From NCBI GenBank assembly GCA_902825965.1, contig CADEDA010000010.1, positions 8,010 through 72,009 of the forward strand: a stretch of 64,000 nucleotides of DNA, in the 5' to 3' direction. The notes beneath the pieces are model-generated. The model searched no databases and was not told the origin of the DNA. It saw only the letters and a program-made list of their open reading frames with translations. Within the stretch, counting starts at the first letter, position 1, and every line of letters starts with the position of its first letter. The DNA is from an uncultured Gemmatimonadota bacterium. GTDB taxonomy: Bacteria > Gemmatimonadota > Gemmatimonadetes > Gemmatimonadales > Gemmatimonadaceae. Made by a program: the position numbers and the translations under genes. This document shows positions 47,059 to 55,994 of the stretch, in pieces.

Positions 47059-47667
47059 ATGGCCCATACGCTGCCTGCCCTGCCCTACGCCCCCGACGCG
47101 CTCGAGCCGCACATCGACGCGCAGACCATGCAGATCCACCATGGCAAGCATCATCAGGCGTACGTCAACAACCTGAACGCCGCGATCGAGAAGGCACCCG
47201 AGCTCGCGACCTGGACGCTCGACCAGCTCTGCCGCGACATCGCCAAGGTGCCGGAGGGTGTGCGCGCCGCGGTGCGCAACAACGGGGGTGGCCACTGGAA
47301 CCACTCGTTCTTCTGGAACCTCATGGTGCCCAAGTCGGGCGGCGCGCCGTCGGGCAACGTCGCCACGGCGATCGACAAGGCGTTCGGCGACTACGCGAAG
47401 TTCCGCGAGGCCTTCAAGGCCGCCGCGACCGGACGCTTCGGCTCCGGCTGGGCCTGGCTCGTGACGGACAAGGCCGGTGTCGTCTCCATCGAGAGCACGC
47501 CCAACCAGGACAACCCGCTCATGGAAGGCCGGCACGCGCTGCTCGGGCTCGACGTGTGGGAACACGCCTACTACCTCAAGTACCAGAACCGCCGTCCGGA
47601 CTACGTGGATGCGTTCTGGAACGTCGTGCACTGGGGCGAGGTCGCCAAGCGCTACGACGCGCGCTGA
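47059..47667 (+). CDS. sodA: Superoxide dismutase (Mn/Fe family)
   Basis: A 202-aa Mn/Fe SOD with the four ligands H27, H82, D165 and H169 (DVWEHAYY). The [11 protein letters not shown] block and Q150 (STPNQDNP) in the second-shell position favour Mn over Fe, though cambialistic enzymes exist. It lacks a signal peptide and is cytoplasmic. The stop TGA abuts the convergent antiporter stop in TGATCA. Confidence 0.95.
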   Translation: MAHTLPALPYAPDALEPHIDAQTMQIHHGKHHQAYVNNLNAAIEKAPELATWTLDQLCRDIAKVPEGVRAAVRNNGGGHWNHSFFWNLMVPKSGGAPSGNVATAIDKAFGDYAKFREAFKAAATGRFGSGWAWLVTDKAGVVSIESTPNQDNPLMEGRHALLGLDVWEHAYYLKYQNRRPDYVDAFWNVVHWGEVAKRYDAR

Positions 47668-48945
47668 TCAGCCGTGCGGTGTGCCTCGTCGCCGGCGCGT
47701 GCTGCCGGCGACGAGGTCATCGATCCCGCTCTGGTCGGGAGCCGCCATCGCGTCGGGCGGCAGCCGCTTCACGATGGACCCCAGCAGTGGCGGCGTGACG
47801 AAGGTGGTGACGATGACCATCAGCATCAACGCCCCGAACAGGCTCGGCGTGAGCACCCCCGCCGCCAGTCCCATCTGCGCGAAGATGAGTCCCACCTCGC
47901 CGCGCGGGACCATCGCGACGCCCACCAGCAGCTTGTTCCCGCGGAACCACCAGGGCGCATACCCGGCGGCCACCTTGCCCGCGATGCCCACGGCGACCAA
48001 TGCCCCGCCGATCAGCAGCGCGTCGCGGGACGCGAGCGCGGCGAGTTCGACCTGGGCACCCACCGACGCGAAGAAGATCGGCACGAAGAAGTAGCCGAGC
48101 TGCGTCGCGCTGGCTTCGATCTCCTTGCGCTGCGGCGTGGGGTGCAGGATCAGGCCCGCCGCGAAGGCGCCGATGATCATCGCGCTGCCGACCGCGTCGG
48201 CGAGCCAGGCGAGCAGGAGCGCGAAGCCGAGCGCGATCACCCCGAGGGCACCGGTGAGCTGGATGCCGGCCACGAGGCGGAACAGCGGCGGCACCGCGAC
48301 GCTGCCGAGCGCCACGGCCACCACCACGAACCCGATGGCCGGCCCGGCGGTCCCCACGACGCCACCGGCCGTGAGTGCCGCGCCGCCGACCAGGCTCGCC
48401 ACGATGGACAGGATGATCAACCCGATGACGTCGTCGAGCACGGCGGCACCGATGACGACCTGCCCTTCGGGGCTCGAGAGCTGGCCGAGCTCGGAGAGCA
48501 CGCGCGCCGAGATGCCGATGCTCGTCGCGGTGAGCGCCGCGCCGATGACGATGCTGGGCATGAGCGCGACCCCCAGCGCCTGCGCCACCACCACGCCCCC
48601 GACGAACGGAAGCAGCACGCCGACCCCACCGACGGTCAGCGCGGTGGACCCGACGCGGGCGAGCGCACGAAGGTCCGTGTGCAGCCCGATCTCGAACAGG
48701 AGGATGAGCACCCCCATCTCGGCGAAGGCATGCAGCACGGGATCGGCGGGATCGAGCACCCCGAGCACGCTGCCACCCAGCAGGATGCCGGCGAGCAGTT
48801 CGCCGAGCACGGCCGGTTGGCCCACGCGCTGGGCGAGTTCGCCGAGGAGCTTGGTGGCCGCGATGAGGGCACCGAGGACCAGCAACAGCGCGGCGAAGGC
48901 GTGTGCGTCGGGCGCAGCGAGGAGGAACGGCGGGAACGAATGCAC
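47668..48945 (-). CDS. Kef-type cation:proton antiporter (CPA2 family)
   Basis: A 425-aa membrane protein with about 12 helices. CPA2 features include LGELLAGILLGGSVLG in helix 2, VLILLFEIGLHTDLRAL, GAALTATSIGISARVLSELGQL, and the ion-binding Asp pair in VIGAAVLDDVIGLIIL. No C-terminal RCK/TrkA domain is present, so it is the short type. Likely K+ or Na+/H+ exchange. Its stop abuts sodA. Confidence 0.9.
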   Translation of the reverse strand: MHSFPPFLLAAPDAHAFAALLLVLGALIAATKLLGELAQRVGQPAVLGELLAGILLGGSVLGVLDPADPVLHAFAEMGVLILLFEIGLHTDLRALARVGSTALTVGGVGVLLPFVGGVVVAQALGVALMPSIVIGAALTATSIGISARVLSELGQLSSPEGQVVIGAAVLDDVIGLIILSIVASLVGGAALTAGGVVGTAGPAIGFVVVAVALGSVAVPPLFRLVAGIQLTGALGVIALGFALLLAWLADAVGSAMIIGAFAAGLILHPTPQRKEIEASATQLGYFFVPIFFASVGAQVELAALASRDALLIGGALVAVGIAGKVAAGYAPWWFRGNKLLVGVAMVPRGEVGLIFAQMGLAAGVLTPSLFGALMLMVIVTTFVTPPLLGSIVKRLPPDAMAAPDQSGIDDLVAGSTRRRRGTPHG

Positions 48946-49019
48946 GACGGAATCGCTCCGTGGCAGGCGAGGAAGACGTCACACGCCGAGGGAACCGTGG
49001 CGCGCGGGCGATTGTGCGC

Positions 49020-49025
49020 AGTATA
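49020..49025 (-). promoter_or_regulatory. TATACT -10 element upstream of the antiporter
   Basis: TATACT on the minus strand (5/6 to TATAAT) lies 74 nt upstream of the antiporter start. A -35 at 16-18 bp is poor (GAACAA). Confidence 0.35.
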
Positions 49026-49050
49026 CGTCGCGTCGCAGCGAATTGTTCAC

Positions 49051-49081
49051 GCGCGCCGCGAGATTTCCGCTCGCGGCGCGC
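49051..49081 (-). terminator. 12-bp perfect hairpin after speA
   Basis: GCGCGCCGCGAG (49051-49062) and CTCGCGGCGCGC (49070-49081) form a perfect 12-bp stem with a 7-nt loop, 63 bp after the speA stop and before the antiporter promoter. No T-run follows. Confidence 0.5.
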
Positions 49082-49143
49082 GCATTCCCTTCCTATTTAA
49101 CCGCCGCTGACCCGCGCGCGGATGGCGCAGGTGCATCGCGCGC

Positions 49144-51162
49144 TCAGCGCGCCGCTTCGCCCTCGAGGTAGGTGTAGCCCTCGAGTCCGGCCACGTACTC
49201 GGCGATGAACATGTTGGCTTCCTCGCGCGAGAGGTCCTTGGCGCCCTGGACCTTGCGACGGAACGTGGCGAGCAGGTCGCTGGCGCGGAACTGCACGTAG
49301 TTCAGCACCTCGGTGACGGTGTCCCCGTGCACGAGGTGCGTGATCTCGTAGTGATCGCCCTGGAGCCGCAGGTGCACGGCGTTGGTGTCGCCGAACAGGT
49401 TGTGCAGGTCGCCGAGGATCTCCTGGTACGCGCCGGTGAGGAAGATGCCGAGGATGTAGGCCTCGCCGTCGCGGAAGACGTGCAGCGGCAACGACGGCTG
49501 CCCGTCGCGCCCGCCGATGAAGCGGTCGATCTTGCCGTCGGAGTCGCAGGTGACGTCCTGGATGGTCCCGCGGCGCAGGGGCTCCTCGTCGAGCCGGTGG
49601 ATGGGCATGATCGGGAAGAGCTGGTCGATCGCCCAGTTGTCCGGCAGCGACTGGAACAGCGAGAAGTTCGCGAAGTAGCGGTCGACCAGCGCGGCATCGA
49701 CGTCCTTGATGATGTCGTCGAAGTGGTCGCGCTTGGGCCCGATGAGCCGCGAGACGGCGTTCAGCGTGCAGAGATAGAAGGTCTCCGCCAGCGCGCGCTC
49801 CCGGAGCGAGAGCACACCGGAGTTGAACAGCTGCTGGGCGCGTTCCTTGTCGAAGGTCGCGTCGTGGAAGATCTCACGCACGCGACGCATCGAGACGTTC
49901 TTGCGGCTGACCGTCTTGAGGTCGTCGGCCATCTCGTGCAGCAGGGCGTGGTCGTCCTCGACCAGCTGCGGCACCGTGGGCTCGGCCGCCGACTCCACGT
50001 CGATGACCGAGAGGAGCAGCAGCGCGTGGTGCGCCGTGAGCGCGCGTCCCGACTCCGAGATGAGGTCGGGCATCGGGAGGTTCTCCTCGCGGCAGGTCTC
50101 GGCGAGGGTGTAGACGATGTCGTTGGCGTACTCCTGGGCGGAGTAGTTCATCGACGCCTGCGCCGTGGACTGGGACCCGTCGTAGTCCACGCCGAGCCCG
50201 CCGCCGACGTCCACGTAGCGGATGTCGAGCCCGAGGCGGCGCAGCTCCACGTAGAAGCGGCTCACCTCCTGCAGTCCGCGCTTGATGAAGCGGATGTCGG
50301 TGATCTGCGAGCCGAGGTGGAAGTGGATCAGCTTGATGATGTCGAGCTGTCCCTCGGCCTTGAGGCGGTCGATCACCTGCATCAGCTGCGCGGACGTGAG
50401 GCCGAACTTCGACTTCTCGCCGCCCGACTGCGCCCAGCGTCCCGAGCCCTCGCTGGAGAGCTTGATGCGCACGCCGATGGTCGGCGTGATGCCCATCTCC
50501 TTGGCCACGGGGAGGAGCACGTCGAGTTCGCTGACCTGCTCGACGACGATGAGCACGGTGTGCCCGAGCTTCTGGCCCATGAGGGCGAGGCGCATGAACT
50601 CCTCGTCCTTGTAGCCGTTGCAGATGATCAGGTGGTCGGTGCGGTCGGAGAGGGCGAGCACCGCCTGGAGCTCCGGCTTGCTGCCGCACTCGAGGCCGAC
50701 GCCGGTCTTCTCGCCGAACTCGACGATCTCCTCGATGACGTGCCGCTGCTGGTTGACCTTGATGGGGTACACCGTGGTGTACTTCCCCGTGTACTGGAAC
50801 TCCGCGATCGCGCTCGCGAAGCGCATGTGCAGCATCTCGATGCGCGCCTTGAGGATCTCGGAGAAGCGCAGCAGCACAGGGAGACTGACCCCCTGAGCCT
50901 CGAGGTCGTGCGCGAGCTCGAAGAGGTCGAGCACCTGCTCCGGGCGGTCCTTGTCGGGGCGCACGACGACACGCCCGGCGGGGCTCACGTCGAAGAAGCC
51001 GTCGCCCCAGCCCTCGATGTTGTAGAGCGCCTTGGCGCGTTCGATGGACCAGGGTGACGCGGCGACCGCGCCGGTGCTCGTGCTGGTGCTCGTGCTCGTG
51101 CTGGTGCCGGAAGTCGGCGCGGGAGCCGGCGTGACGGCGTCGGAGGTCGGGGTGGCTGCCAT
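49144..51162 (-). CDS. speA: Biosynthetic arginine decarboxylase
   Basis: A 672-aa PLP enzyme converting arginine to agmatine, the first step of polyamine synthesis. The PLP Lys is in TTVYPIKVNQQRHVIEEI. Further blocks are GLECGSKPELQAVLAL, IHFHLGSQI, YVDVGGGLGVDYDGS (substrate-binding Gly-rich), ISESGRALTAHHALL and the C-terminal LTGAYQEILGDLHNLFGD. The ATG at 51162 gives an N-terminal Ser/Thr-rich leader encoded by a hexamer repeat, which is outside the catalytic fold. A TACTAT hexamer ends 7 nt before the ATG. Confidence 0.96.
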   Translation of the reverse strand: MAATPTSDAVTPAPAPTSGTSTSTSTSTSTGAVAASPWSIERAKALYNIEGWGDGFFDVSPAGRVVVRPDKDRPEQVLDLFELAHDLEAQGVSLPVLLRFSEILKARIEMLHMRFASAIAEFQYTGKYTTVYPIKVNQQRHVIEEIVEFGEKTGVGLECGSKPELQAVLALSDRTDHLIICNGYKDEEFMRLALMGQKLGHTVLIVVEQVSELDVLLPVAKEMGITPTIGVRIKLSSEGSGRWAQSGGEKSKFGLTSAQLMQVIDRLKAEGQLDIIKLIHFHLGSQITDIRFIKRGLQEVSRFYVELRRLGLDIRYVDVGGGLGVDYDGSQSTAQASMNYSAQEYANDIVYTLAETCREENLPMPDLISESGRALTAHHALLLLSVIDVESAAEPTVPQLVEDDHALLHEMADDLKTVSRKNVSMRRVREIFHDATFDKERAQQLFNSGVLSLRERALAETFYLCTLNAVSRLIGPKRDHFDDIIKDVDAALVDRYFANFSLFQSLPDNWAIDQLFPIMPIHRLDEEPLRRGTIQDVTCDSDGKIDRFIGGRDGQPSLPLHVFRDGEAYILGIFLTGAYQEILGDLHNLFGDTNAVHLRLQGDHYEITHLVHGDTVTEVLNYVQFRASDLLATFRRKVQGAKDLSREEANMFIAEYVAGLEGYTYLEGEAAR
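51074..51109 (-). repeat. Hexamer tandem repeat in the speA N-terminus
   Basis: On the plus strand GTGCTC or GTGCTG occurs five times in a row (51074-51103), followed by GTGCCG. It encodes alternating Ser-Thr near the speA N-terminus. Copy changes keep the reading frame. Confidence 0.85.
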
Positions 51163-51169
51163 GGCGTGA

Positions 51170-51175
51170 ATAGTA
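51170..51175 (-). promoter_or_regulatory. -10-like hexamer 7 nt before the speA start
   Basis: TACTAT on the minus strand ends 7 nt before the speA ATG, predicting little or no leader. No clear Shine-Dalgarno motif separates it from the ATG. The rest of the 193-bp divergent gap to 51356 shows no further strong promoter; AGGAGG precedes the cytochrome gene. Confidence 0.35.
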
Positions 51176-51355
51176 GGGCCGTCGTCCCGTCCACGAAACC
51201 GGCGTCGCTCCGGAAGGCGCACCGACGGTCGCGGTCCGGGGTACTGAATCCAAACGCTGTCCCCCACCGTATCTCGGGGGCATCGCAGGATGCGACAGTG
51301 TCGGCGCCCGAGCGGCGTGGCACCCTGAAGAGCAAGGACCGTCAGGAGGACGGAG

Positions 51356-52264
51356 ATGAAACGAATCTTGAAAGTGGTGGGATACCTGGTCGTCGCGCTG
51401 GTGGTCGGCGCGGGGGTCGGCGTCGCCGGGTTGTACGCCTGGTCGGGCGCCGAGCTGAAGAAGAAGAATCCGCTGCCCTCGCACGATTTCGCGGCCGCGA
51501 CGGACAGCGCGAGCATCGCGCGGGGCGAGCACCTGCTGCGGGCGATCGCGAAGTGCAGCGATTGTCACGGGCAGGACCTCGGCGGTGCGATCATGATCGA
51601 CGACCCGGCGTTCGGGACGATCTACGCCCCCAACCTCACGCGCGGCGACGGCGGCGTGGCGGCCTCGTACGACGACGCCACGTGGGAGCGTGCCGTGCGG
51701 CATGGCATCGCGAAGGACGGCCGCCGGTTGCTGATCATGCCCTCGAACGAGTACCAGTACCTCTCGGACGAGGACCTGGCGGCGCTGCTGGGCTACCTGA
51801 AGCAGGTGCCGGCGGTGGCCCGCACGCACCCCGCGCCGCAGGTGGGCCCGGTCGCGCGCGCGCTGTACGCGGGTGGCGTGCTGCCGCTCTTCCCGGCGAA
51901 CGCGGTGACACACGCGAACGAGGTGGTCCCGGCCGTGGCCGTGGACAGCTCCATCACCTACGGCAAGTACCTCGCCGACATCGGCTGCTCAGGCTGCCAT
52001 GGTGCCGGGTACGGTGGCGGCGCGATCCCCGGGGGACCGCCGGACTGGCCGCCGCCGGCCAACCTCACGCCCGCCGGACTCGACGCGGGGCAGTACGACC
52101 TCGCGGGCTTCACCAAGGCGCTGCGGGAGGGGGTGCGGCCGAACGGATCCACCATCAACCCGTTCATGCCGATCCACGCCACCAAGCTCATGACCGACGT
52201 GGAGATCATCGCGACCTACAAGTACCTGCGTTCGCTGCCGTCGAAGGAGTTCGGCACGCGGTGA
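51356..52264 (+). CDS. Membrane-anchored diheme cytochrome c
   Basis: A 302-aa protein with an N-terminal transmembrane anchor (VVGYLVVALVVGAGVGVAGLYAW) and two class-I cytochrome domains: CSDCH (about residue 67) and CSGCH (about 212). Axial-Met candidates are in LLIMPSNEYQYLSDEDLAALLGYL and INPFMPIHATKLM. The arrangement resembles alcohol or aldehyde dehydrogenase cytochrome subunits, but no dehydrogenase is adjacent. AGGAGG precedes the ATG. Could receive electrons from alternative complex III. Confidence 0.9.
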   Translation: MKRILKVVGYLVVALVVGAGVGVAGLYAWSGAELKKKNPLPSHDFAAATDSASIARGEHLLRAIAKCSDCHGQDLGGAIMIDDPAFGTIYAPNLTRGDGGVAASYDDATWERAVRHGIAKDGRRLLIMPSNEYQYLSDEDLAALLGYLKQVPAVARTHPAPQVGPVARALYAGGVLPLFPANAVTHANEVVPAVAVDSSITYGKYLADIGCSGCHGAGYGGGAIPGGPPDWPPPANLTPAGLDAGQYDLAGFTKALREGVRPNGSTINPFMPIHATKLMTDVEIIATYKYLRSLPSKEFGTR

Positions 52265-52271
52265 ATGCCAC

Positions 52272-52304
52272 GCGGCGTGCCGGGTCGATGACCCGGCACG
52301 CCGC
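52272..52304. terminator. 15-bp hairpin after the diheme cytochrome gene
   Basis: Arms 52272-52286 and 52290-52304 are perfectly complementary with loop GAT. The hairpin begins 8 bp after the cytochrome stop, between convergent genes. No T-tract follows. Confidence 0.55.
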
Positions 52305-52319
52305 CGTGTGAGGCTGGCG

Positions 52320-52351
52320 GAGGCCGCGGCGCCGGACGGTGCCGCGGCCTC
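52320..52351. terminator. 14-bp hairpin before the S9 peptidase 3' end
   Basis: Arms 52320-52333 and 52338-52351 pair over 14 bp with one G-T and a GGAC loop. It ends 11 bp before the convergent peptidase stop, so this gap carries one hairpin per direction. Confidence 0.55.
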
Positions 52352-52362
52352 GTCGCGTCCGC

Positions 52363-55314
52363 TCAGGGGATGTACGGACGCCCCATCTGGTCGCGGCCCT
52401 TCTCGGTGAAGGGGATGCCGTTCTTCATCCAATCCGGCTCGGGTGCACCGAGCAGCTTGGCGCCGAGGAACTCCTGCATGCGACGGTCGATGTCCTTCTG
52501 GTTGGCGTACTTCCGCGGATTGTGGGCGTCACCGTTGTAGTTGAGCATGTACGCTTCCTTGCCCAGGCGGCGCATGGCGACGAAGAACTCGATGCCCTGG
52601 TACCACGGCACGGCCCCGTCGTTGTCGTTCGCCATGAAGAGCACCGGCGTCGTGACCCGGTCGAGGTAGAAGAGCGGCGAGTTCTCCATGTAGCGCTCGG
52701 GATACTGCCACAGCGAGCCTCCGATGCGGCTCTGCCCGCGCTCGTAGTTCACGATCGCGCGCTCCACCCCCGACTCCCAGCGGATGCCGCCGTACGCCGA
52801 GGTCATGTTCACCACCGTCGCGTTGGGCACGGCCGCCGCGAAGAGGTTGGTCTGCGTGATGATGTAGGCCGTCTGGTAGCCGCCCCAGGACTGGCCGCCG
52901 ATGCCGATCCGCTTGGGATCCGCGACGCCGCGTGCGATGAGCGACTGCACGCCCGGCACGATCGACTTGACTGCGCTGGGCCCGGGGTACCCGGGCGTGT
53001 AGTGGATGTTCGGCATGAACACCACGTAGCCCAGCGAGTTGTAGACGACCGGGTTGATGATGTTGCGCCCCGCCGGCCGGGTGTAGTTGTAGAGCCCGTC
53101 CGAGAGCTGCTCGTAGAAGTAGACGAGCATCGGGTACTTCTTGGCGGGATCGTAGCCCTCGGGCTTGTAGAGCAGGCCCTCGATCTCGACGCCGTCGCTG
53201 TTGAGCCACTTCACGAGTTCCACGTCGCCCCAGGAATACTGGGACTGCTCGGGCATCGCATCGGTGATCCGCTCCAGCCGATCGAAGCTGCTGCCGGTCC
53301 AGAGGTCCGGGAACTCCCGGTGATCGGCGCGCGCGACGAGGTACTGATCCGCGCCCTTGGCCTTCTGCAGCACCGGCCAGGACTTGGGGGCCATGACGAG
53401 CTTCTCGGGATTCCCCGGCGCGCCGACGCGGTCACGGTAGAGCCCCGCGTACTTGGTGGCGTTGTCGAAGGTGCGCAGCAGCAGCGGCTGCGCGGGATCG
53501 ATGAACCGCTCCTCGGCGTCGAGGCGCACGACGCGGAACGTGAGGTTCTCCTTGCGCCCCACACCATCGGTGAGGTTGCGCGCGGCGGCGACGCCGAGCG
53601 GATCGACCTCCCACACGTCGTAGCGATCGTAGACGAGCACGCGCGCATCGTCCTTGGTCCAGCCCGCGAGTCCGTACGGGTTGGGTTCCGACGGCGTGTC
53701 GTGCTCCTCGTTCACGAGCGAGACGCCGGTGATGCCGGTGGAGATGTCGCGCGTGCGGCCGGTGGCCACCTCGTGCGCCTTCCACTGCCCGCCCTCGAAC
53801 CACGTCACGTACTTGGCGGCCGGGGAGAGCTGCGCCGTGCCGCGGATCTTCACGGCGAGCTGCTTGCTGGCGCCGGTGACGGTGTTGACGAGGTGCACGT
53901 CGTTGCCGTCGTCCCCGGCGATCGCGGCGATGTCGTAGGGTACGCCGGTGACGAGGAGGCCGGTCCGGCCATCGTCCGAGAGTTGCAGCTGCGGCATGGA
54001 GTCGTTCGCGATGCGCCGCATCTGGCGGGTGGCGACGTGGTAGACCGCCGTGTAGCTGCGATTGCGGTCCTGCGCGGCCTGCAGGCGCTGCATCGGCTGC
54101 GGGCGGGTGTCGCGCCAGTGCCAGACGTCCACGACCGCCTTGTCGGCGAGGGAGTCAGCGGGGATCGAGTCGAGCGGGACGGGCTGCACCCCGAAGCGCA
54201 GCACGGCACCGGTCTTCACGAAGTCCACGCTGCCGCGCTCCGCGATGCGCATGCCGCCACCGACGGCGCCGGCGGCGACGGCCACGCTGGCCGCCTGCGG
54301 GCCGGGCTTGGCGCGCGTGCCCGCGAGCGACGCGTGATAGAGCGTCACGCGCGGCTTGGTCTCCGTCCATTCGTCCGCATCGGTGACGAACGCCACCTGC
54401 GTGGCGGCTTCATCGATCGCGAGGCTGCGGTAGTTCCCGGTCCCCACCTTGAGCGGCGTGACGACACCGCTGGCGAGATCGCGGGCGTAGACGCCGTCGA
54501 CCTTGAGCGAATCCGCACCGGTGACGCTGTAGACGAGGAACTTGCCGTTCGCGTCCATGGTGTAGTTGGTCACCCCTTCGATGCGCACCTCGCTGCCGGT
54601 GGCCAACTCGCGGAGCACCAGTGGCGCGCCGGAATCCTTGCGGCGCGCAGCCGCGCGGGTGGAATCGCCGCGTGCGGCCGCACCAGCGGCGCCTCCTGCA
54701 GCGCGCCCGCCGGCACCGGCGCCACCACCGGCGCCACCACCGGCACCCGCCGCAGCCGTCGTGTCGGCGTCGATCTGGTACGCCACGTAGCGCCCGACAT
54801 CCGCCGCGAGCTGGAAGCCGCGCACGCGATCGACCGTGGTCACCTCACCCGTCGCGAGCGCGAGGATCGCGAGCTTGTTGCGCGGCGTATCCGCGGGCCG
54901 TGCGCGGCGCAGCCGCGCGGAATCCATCGCGGCCTTGCCGGGATACTGCAGGAACACCACGTACCGAGAGTCGGCGGTGACCTGAGCAGCCTGCAGGGTG
55001 AAGGGTGTGCCGGTGACCGAGTTGAGCGGCCGGCCGGTCCAGCCGCGCGCGACGCGGTGCTCGGTGTTGCCTGCCGTCGCACGCGCGACCAGCTGGCCGT
55101 CGCCGACGGTGGGCGTGAGCGTGTAGACCGCCCACTTGCCGTCGGGGGACAGGGTCGGCTGCGCGATGCTGCGCCAGAGGTCGTAGGTGTCCTGCGTGAG
55201 GGGCTTCTTGGTCCCCTGGGCCGCGAGCACGGCGTCCGTCGTGGCGGGCGCGAGCGCGGTCGCAAGTGCGGTCGCCGCAGCGGCCGCGAGTACGAGGAAG
55301 GAACGCATGGGCAT
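52363..55314 (-). CDS. Exported S9 family prolyl-oligopeptidase-type peptidase (large)
   Basis: About 983 aa. The N-terminus has a signal peptide (SFLVLAAAAATALATALAPA). A beta-propeller-like domain follows (repeats such as LSPDGKWAVYTL and LSDDGRTGLLVTG), interrupted by an Ala/Gly-rich stretch encoded by 12-bp repeats. The C-terminal hydrolase has nucleophile Ser in GGQSWGGYQ, Asp in NDNDGAVPW and His in DAHNPR. Probable periplasmic dipeptidyl or acylaminoacyl peptidase. Start chosen at ATG 55314; ATG 55308 is an alternative. Confidence 0.9.
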   Translation of the reverse strand: MPMRSFLVLAAAAATALATALAPATTDAVLAAQGTKKPLTQDTYDLWRSIAQPTLSPDGKWAVYTLTPTVGDGQLVARATAGNTEHRVARGWTGRPLNSVTGTPFTLQAAQVTADSRYVVFLQYPGKAAMDSARLRRARPADTPRNKLAILALATGEVTTVDRVRGFQLAADVGRYVAYQIDADTTAAAGAGGGAGGGAGAGGRAAGGAAGAAARGDSTRAAARRKDSGAPLVLRELATGSEVRIEGVTNYTMDANGKFLVYSVTGADSLKVDGVYARDLASGVVTPLKVGTGNYRSLAIDEAATQVAFVTDADEWTETKPRVTLYHASLAGTRAKPGPQAASVAVAAGAVGGGMRIAERGSVDFVKTGAVLRFGVQPVPLDSIPADSLADKAVVDVWHWRDTRPQPMQRLQAAQDRNRSYTAVYHVATRQMRRIANDSMPQLQLSDDGRTGLLVTGVPYDIAAIAGDDGNDVHLVNTVTGASKQLAVKIRGTAQLSPAAKYVTWFEGGQWKAHEVATGRTRDISTGITGVSLVNEEHDTPSEPNPYGLAGWTKDDARVLVYDRYDVWEVDPLGVAAARNLTDGVGRKENLTFRVVRLDAEERFIDPAQPLLLRTFDNATKYAGLYRDRVGAPGNPEKLVMAPKSWPVLQKAKGADQYLVARADHREFPDLWTGSSFDRLERITDAMPEQSQYSWGDVELVKWLNSDGVEIEGLLYKPEGYDPAKKYPMLVYFYEQLSDGLYNYTRPAGRNIINPVVYNSLGYVVFMPNIHYTPGYPGPSAVKSIVPGVQSLIARGVADPKRIGIGGQSWGGYQTAYIITQTNLFAAAVPNATVVNMTSAYGGIRWESGVERAIVNYERGQSRIGGSLWQYPERYMENSPLFYLDRVTTPVLFMANDNDGAVPWYQGIEFFVAMRRLGKEAYMLNYNGDAHNPRKYANQKDIDRRMQEFLGAKLLGAPEPDWMKNGIPFTEKGRDQMGRPYIP
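54718..54750 (-). repeat. 12-bp repeats in the peptidase gene
   Basis: GGCGCCACCACC occurs twice in tandem (54718-54741) with degenerate flanks, encoding part of an Ala/Gly-rich insert in the propeller region. In-frame unit. Confidence 0.8.
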
Positions 55315-55427
55315 CCGGTGGGAAGGCGGTGGGTTATCTTCTGCCGACGACGCGGATTCTACGCAATTCCCACCCCCTCCGCTGGCCTGCGCGCCCAGAC
55401 GGCACGCACGCACGCCCGAGTGACCCC

Positions 55428-55994
55428 ATGAAGCGCCTCCTCACCTACTTCCTGCGCGGCCTGGTCCTCACCGTGCCGCTCGTCGTCACGGTCGCGGTCT
55501 GCTGGGTCGTGCTCACGCGCATCGACGGATGGCTCGGCCTCTCCATCCCCGGGCTCGGCCTCATCATCACGCTGGCCGCGATCACGCTCGTGGGATTCGT
55601 GGGCTCGACCTTCCTCTGGCGCACCATGGAGGGCTGGCTGGATGAGCTGCTGGAGCGGCTGCCGTTCGTACGGCTGCTGTACTCGTCCACCAAGGACCTG
55701 CTCAACGCCTTCGTCGGCGAGAAGCGTCGGTTCGACGCGCCGGTGCTGGTCGCCCTCAGCGAGGACGGCGCCGTCCGTACGTTCGGGTTCATCACGCAGG
55801 CCTCGCTGGCGGCGCTCGCCCTGCCGCAGGACGTGGCCGTGTACTTCCCGCAGTCGTACAACTTCGCGGGCCAGCTCGTGGTCGTGCCCTCGTCCCGCGT
55901 GACACGTCTCGAGGCCGAGAGTGCGGACGTGCTCGCGTTCATCGTGTCGGGCGGCGTCACGGACGTGCCCGGCACCCCCAAGGTGGAGGCCTGA
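55428..55994 (+). CDS. DUF502 family membrane protein
   Basis: ATG at 55428 gives 188 aa with two hydrophobic segments (YFLRGLVLTVPLVVTVAVCWVVL and PGLGLIITLAAITLVGFVGSTFLW) and DUF502 blocks LPFVRLLYSSTKDLLNAF and VAVYFPQSYNFAGQLVVVPSSRVT. Function of the family is poorly known. The stop overlaps the next ATG by 1 bp. Confidence 0.9.
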   Translation: MKRLLTYFLRGLVLTVPLVVTVAVCWVVLTRIDGWLGLSIPGLGLIITLAAITLVGFVGSTFLWRTMEGWLDELLERLPFVRLLYSSTKDLLNAFVGEKRRFDAPVLVALSEDGAVRTFGFITQASLAALALPQDVAVYFPQSYNFAGQLVVVPSSRVTRLEAESADVLAFIVSGGVTDVPGTPKVEA

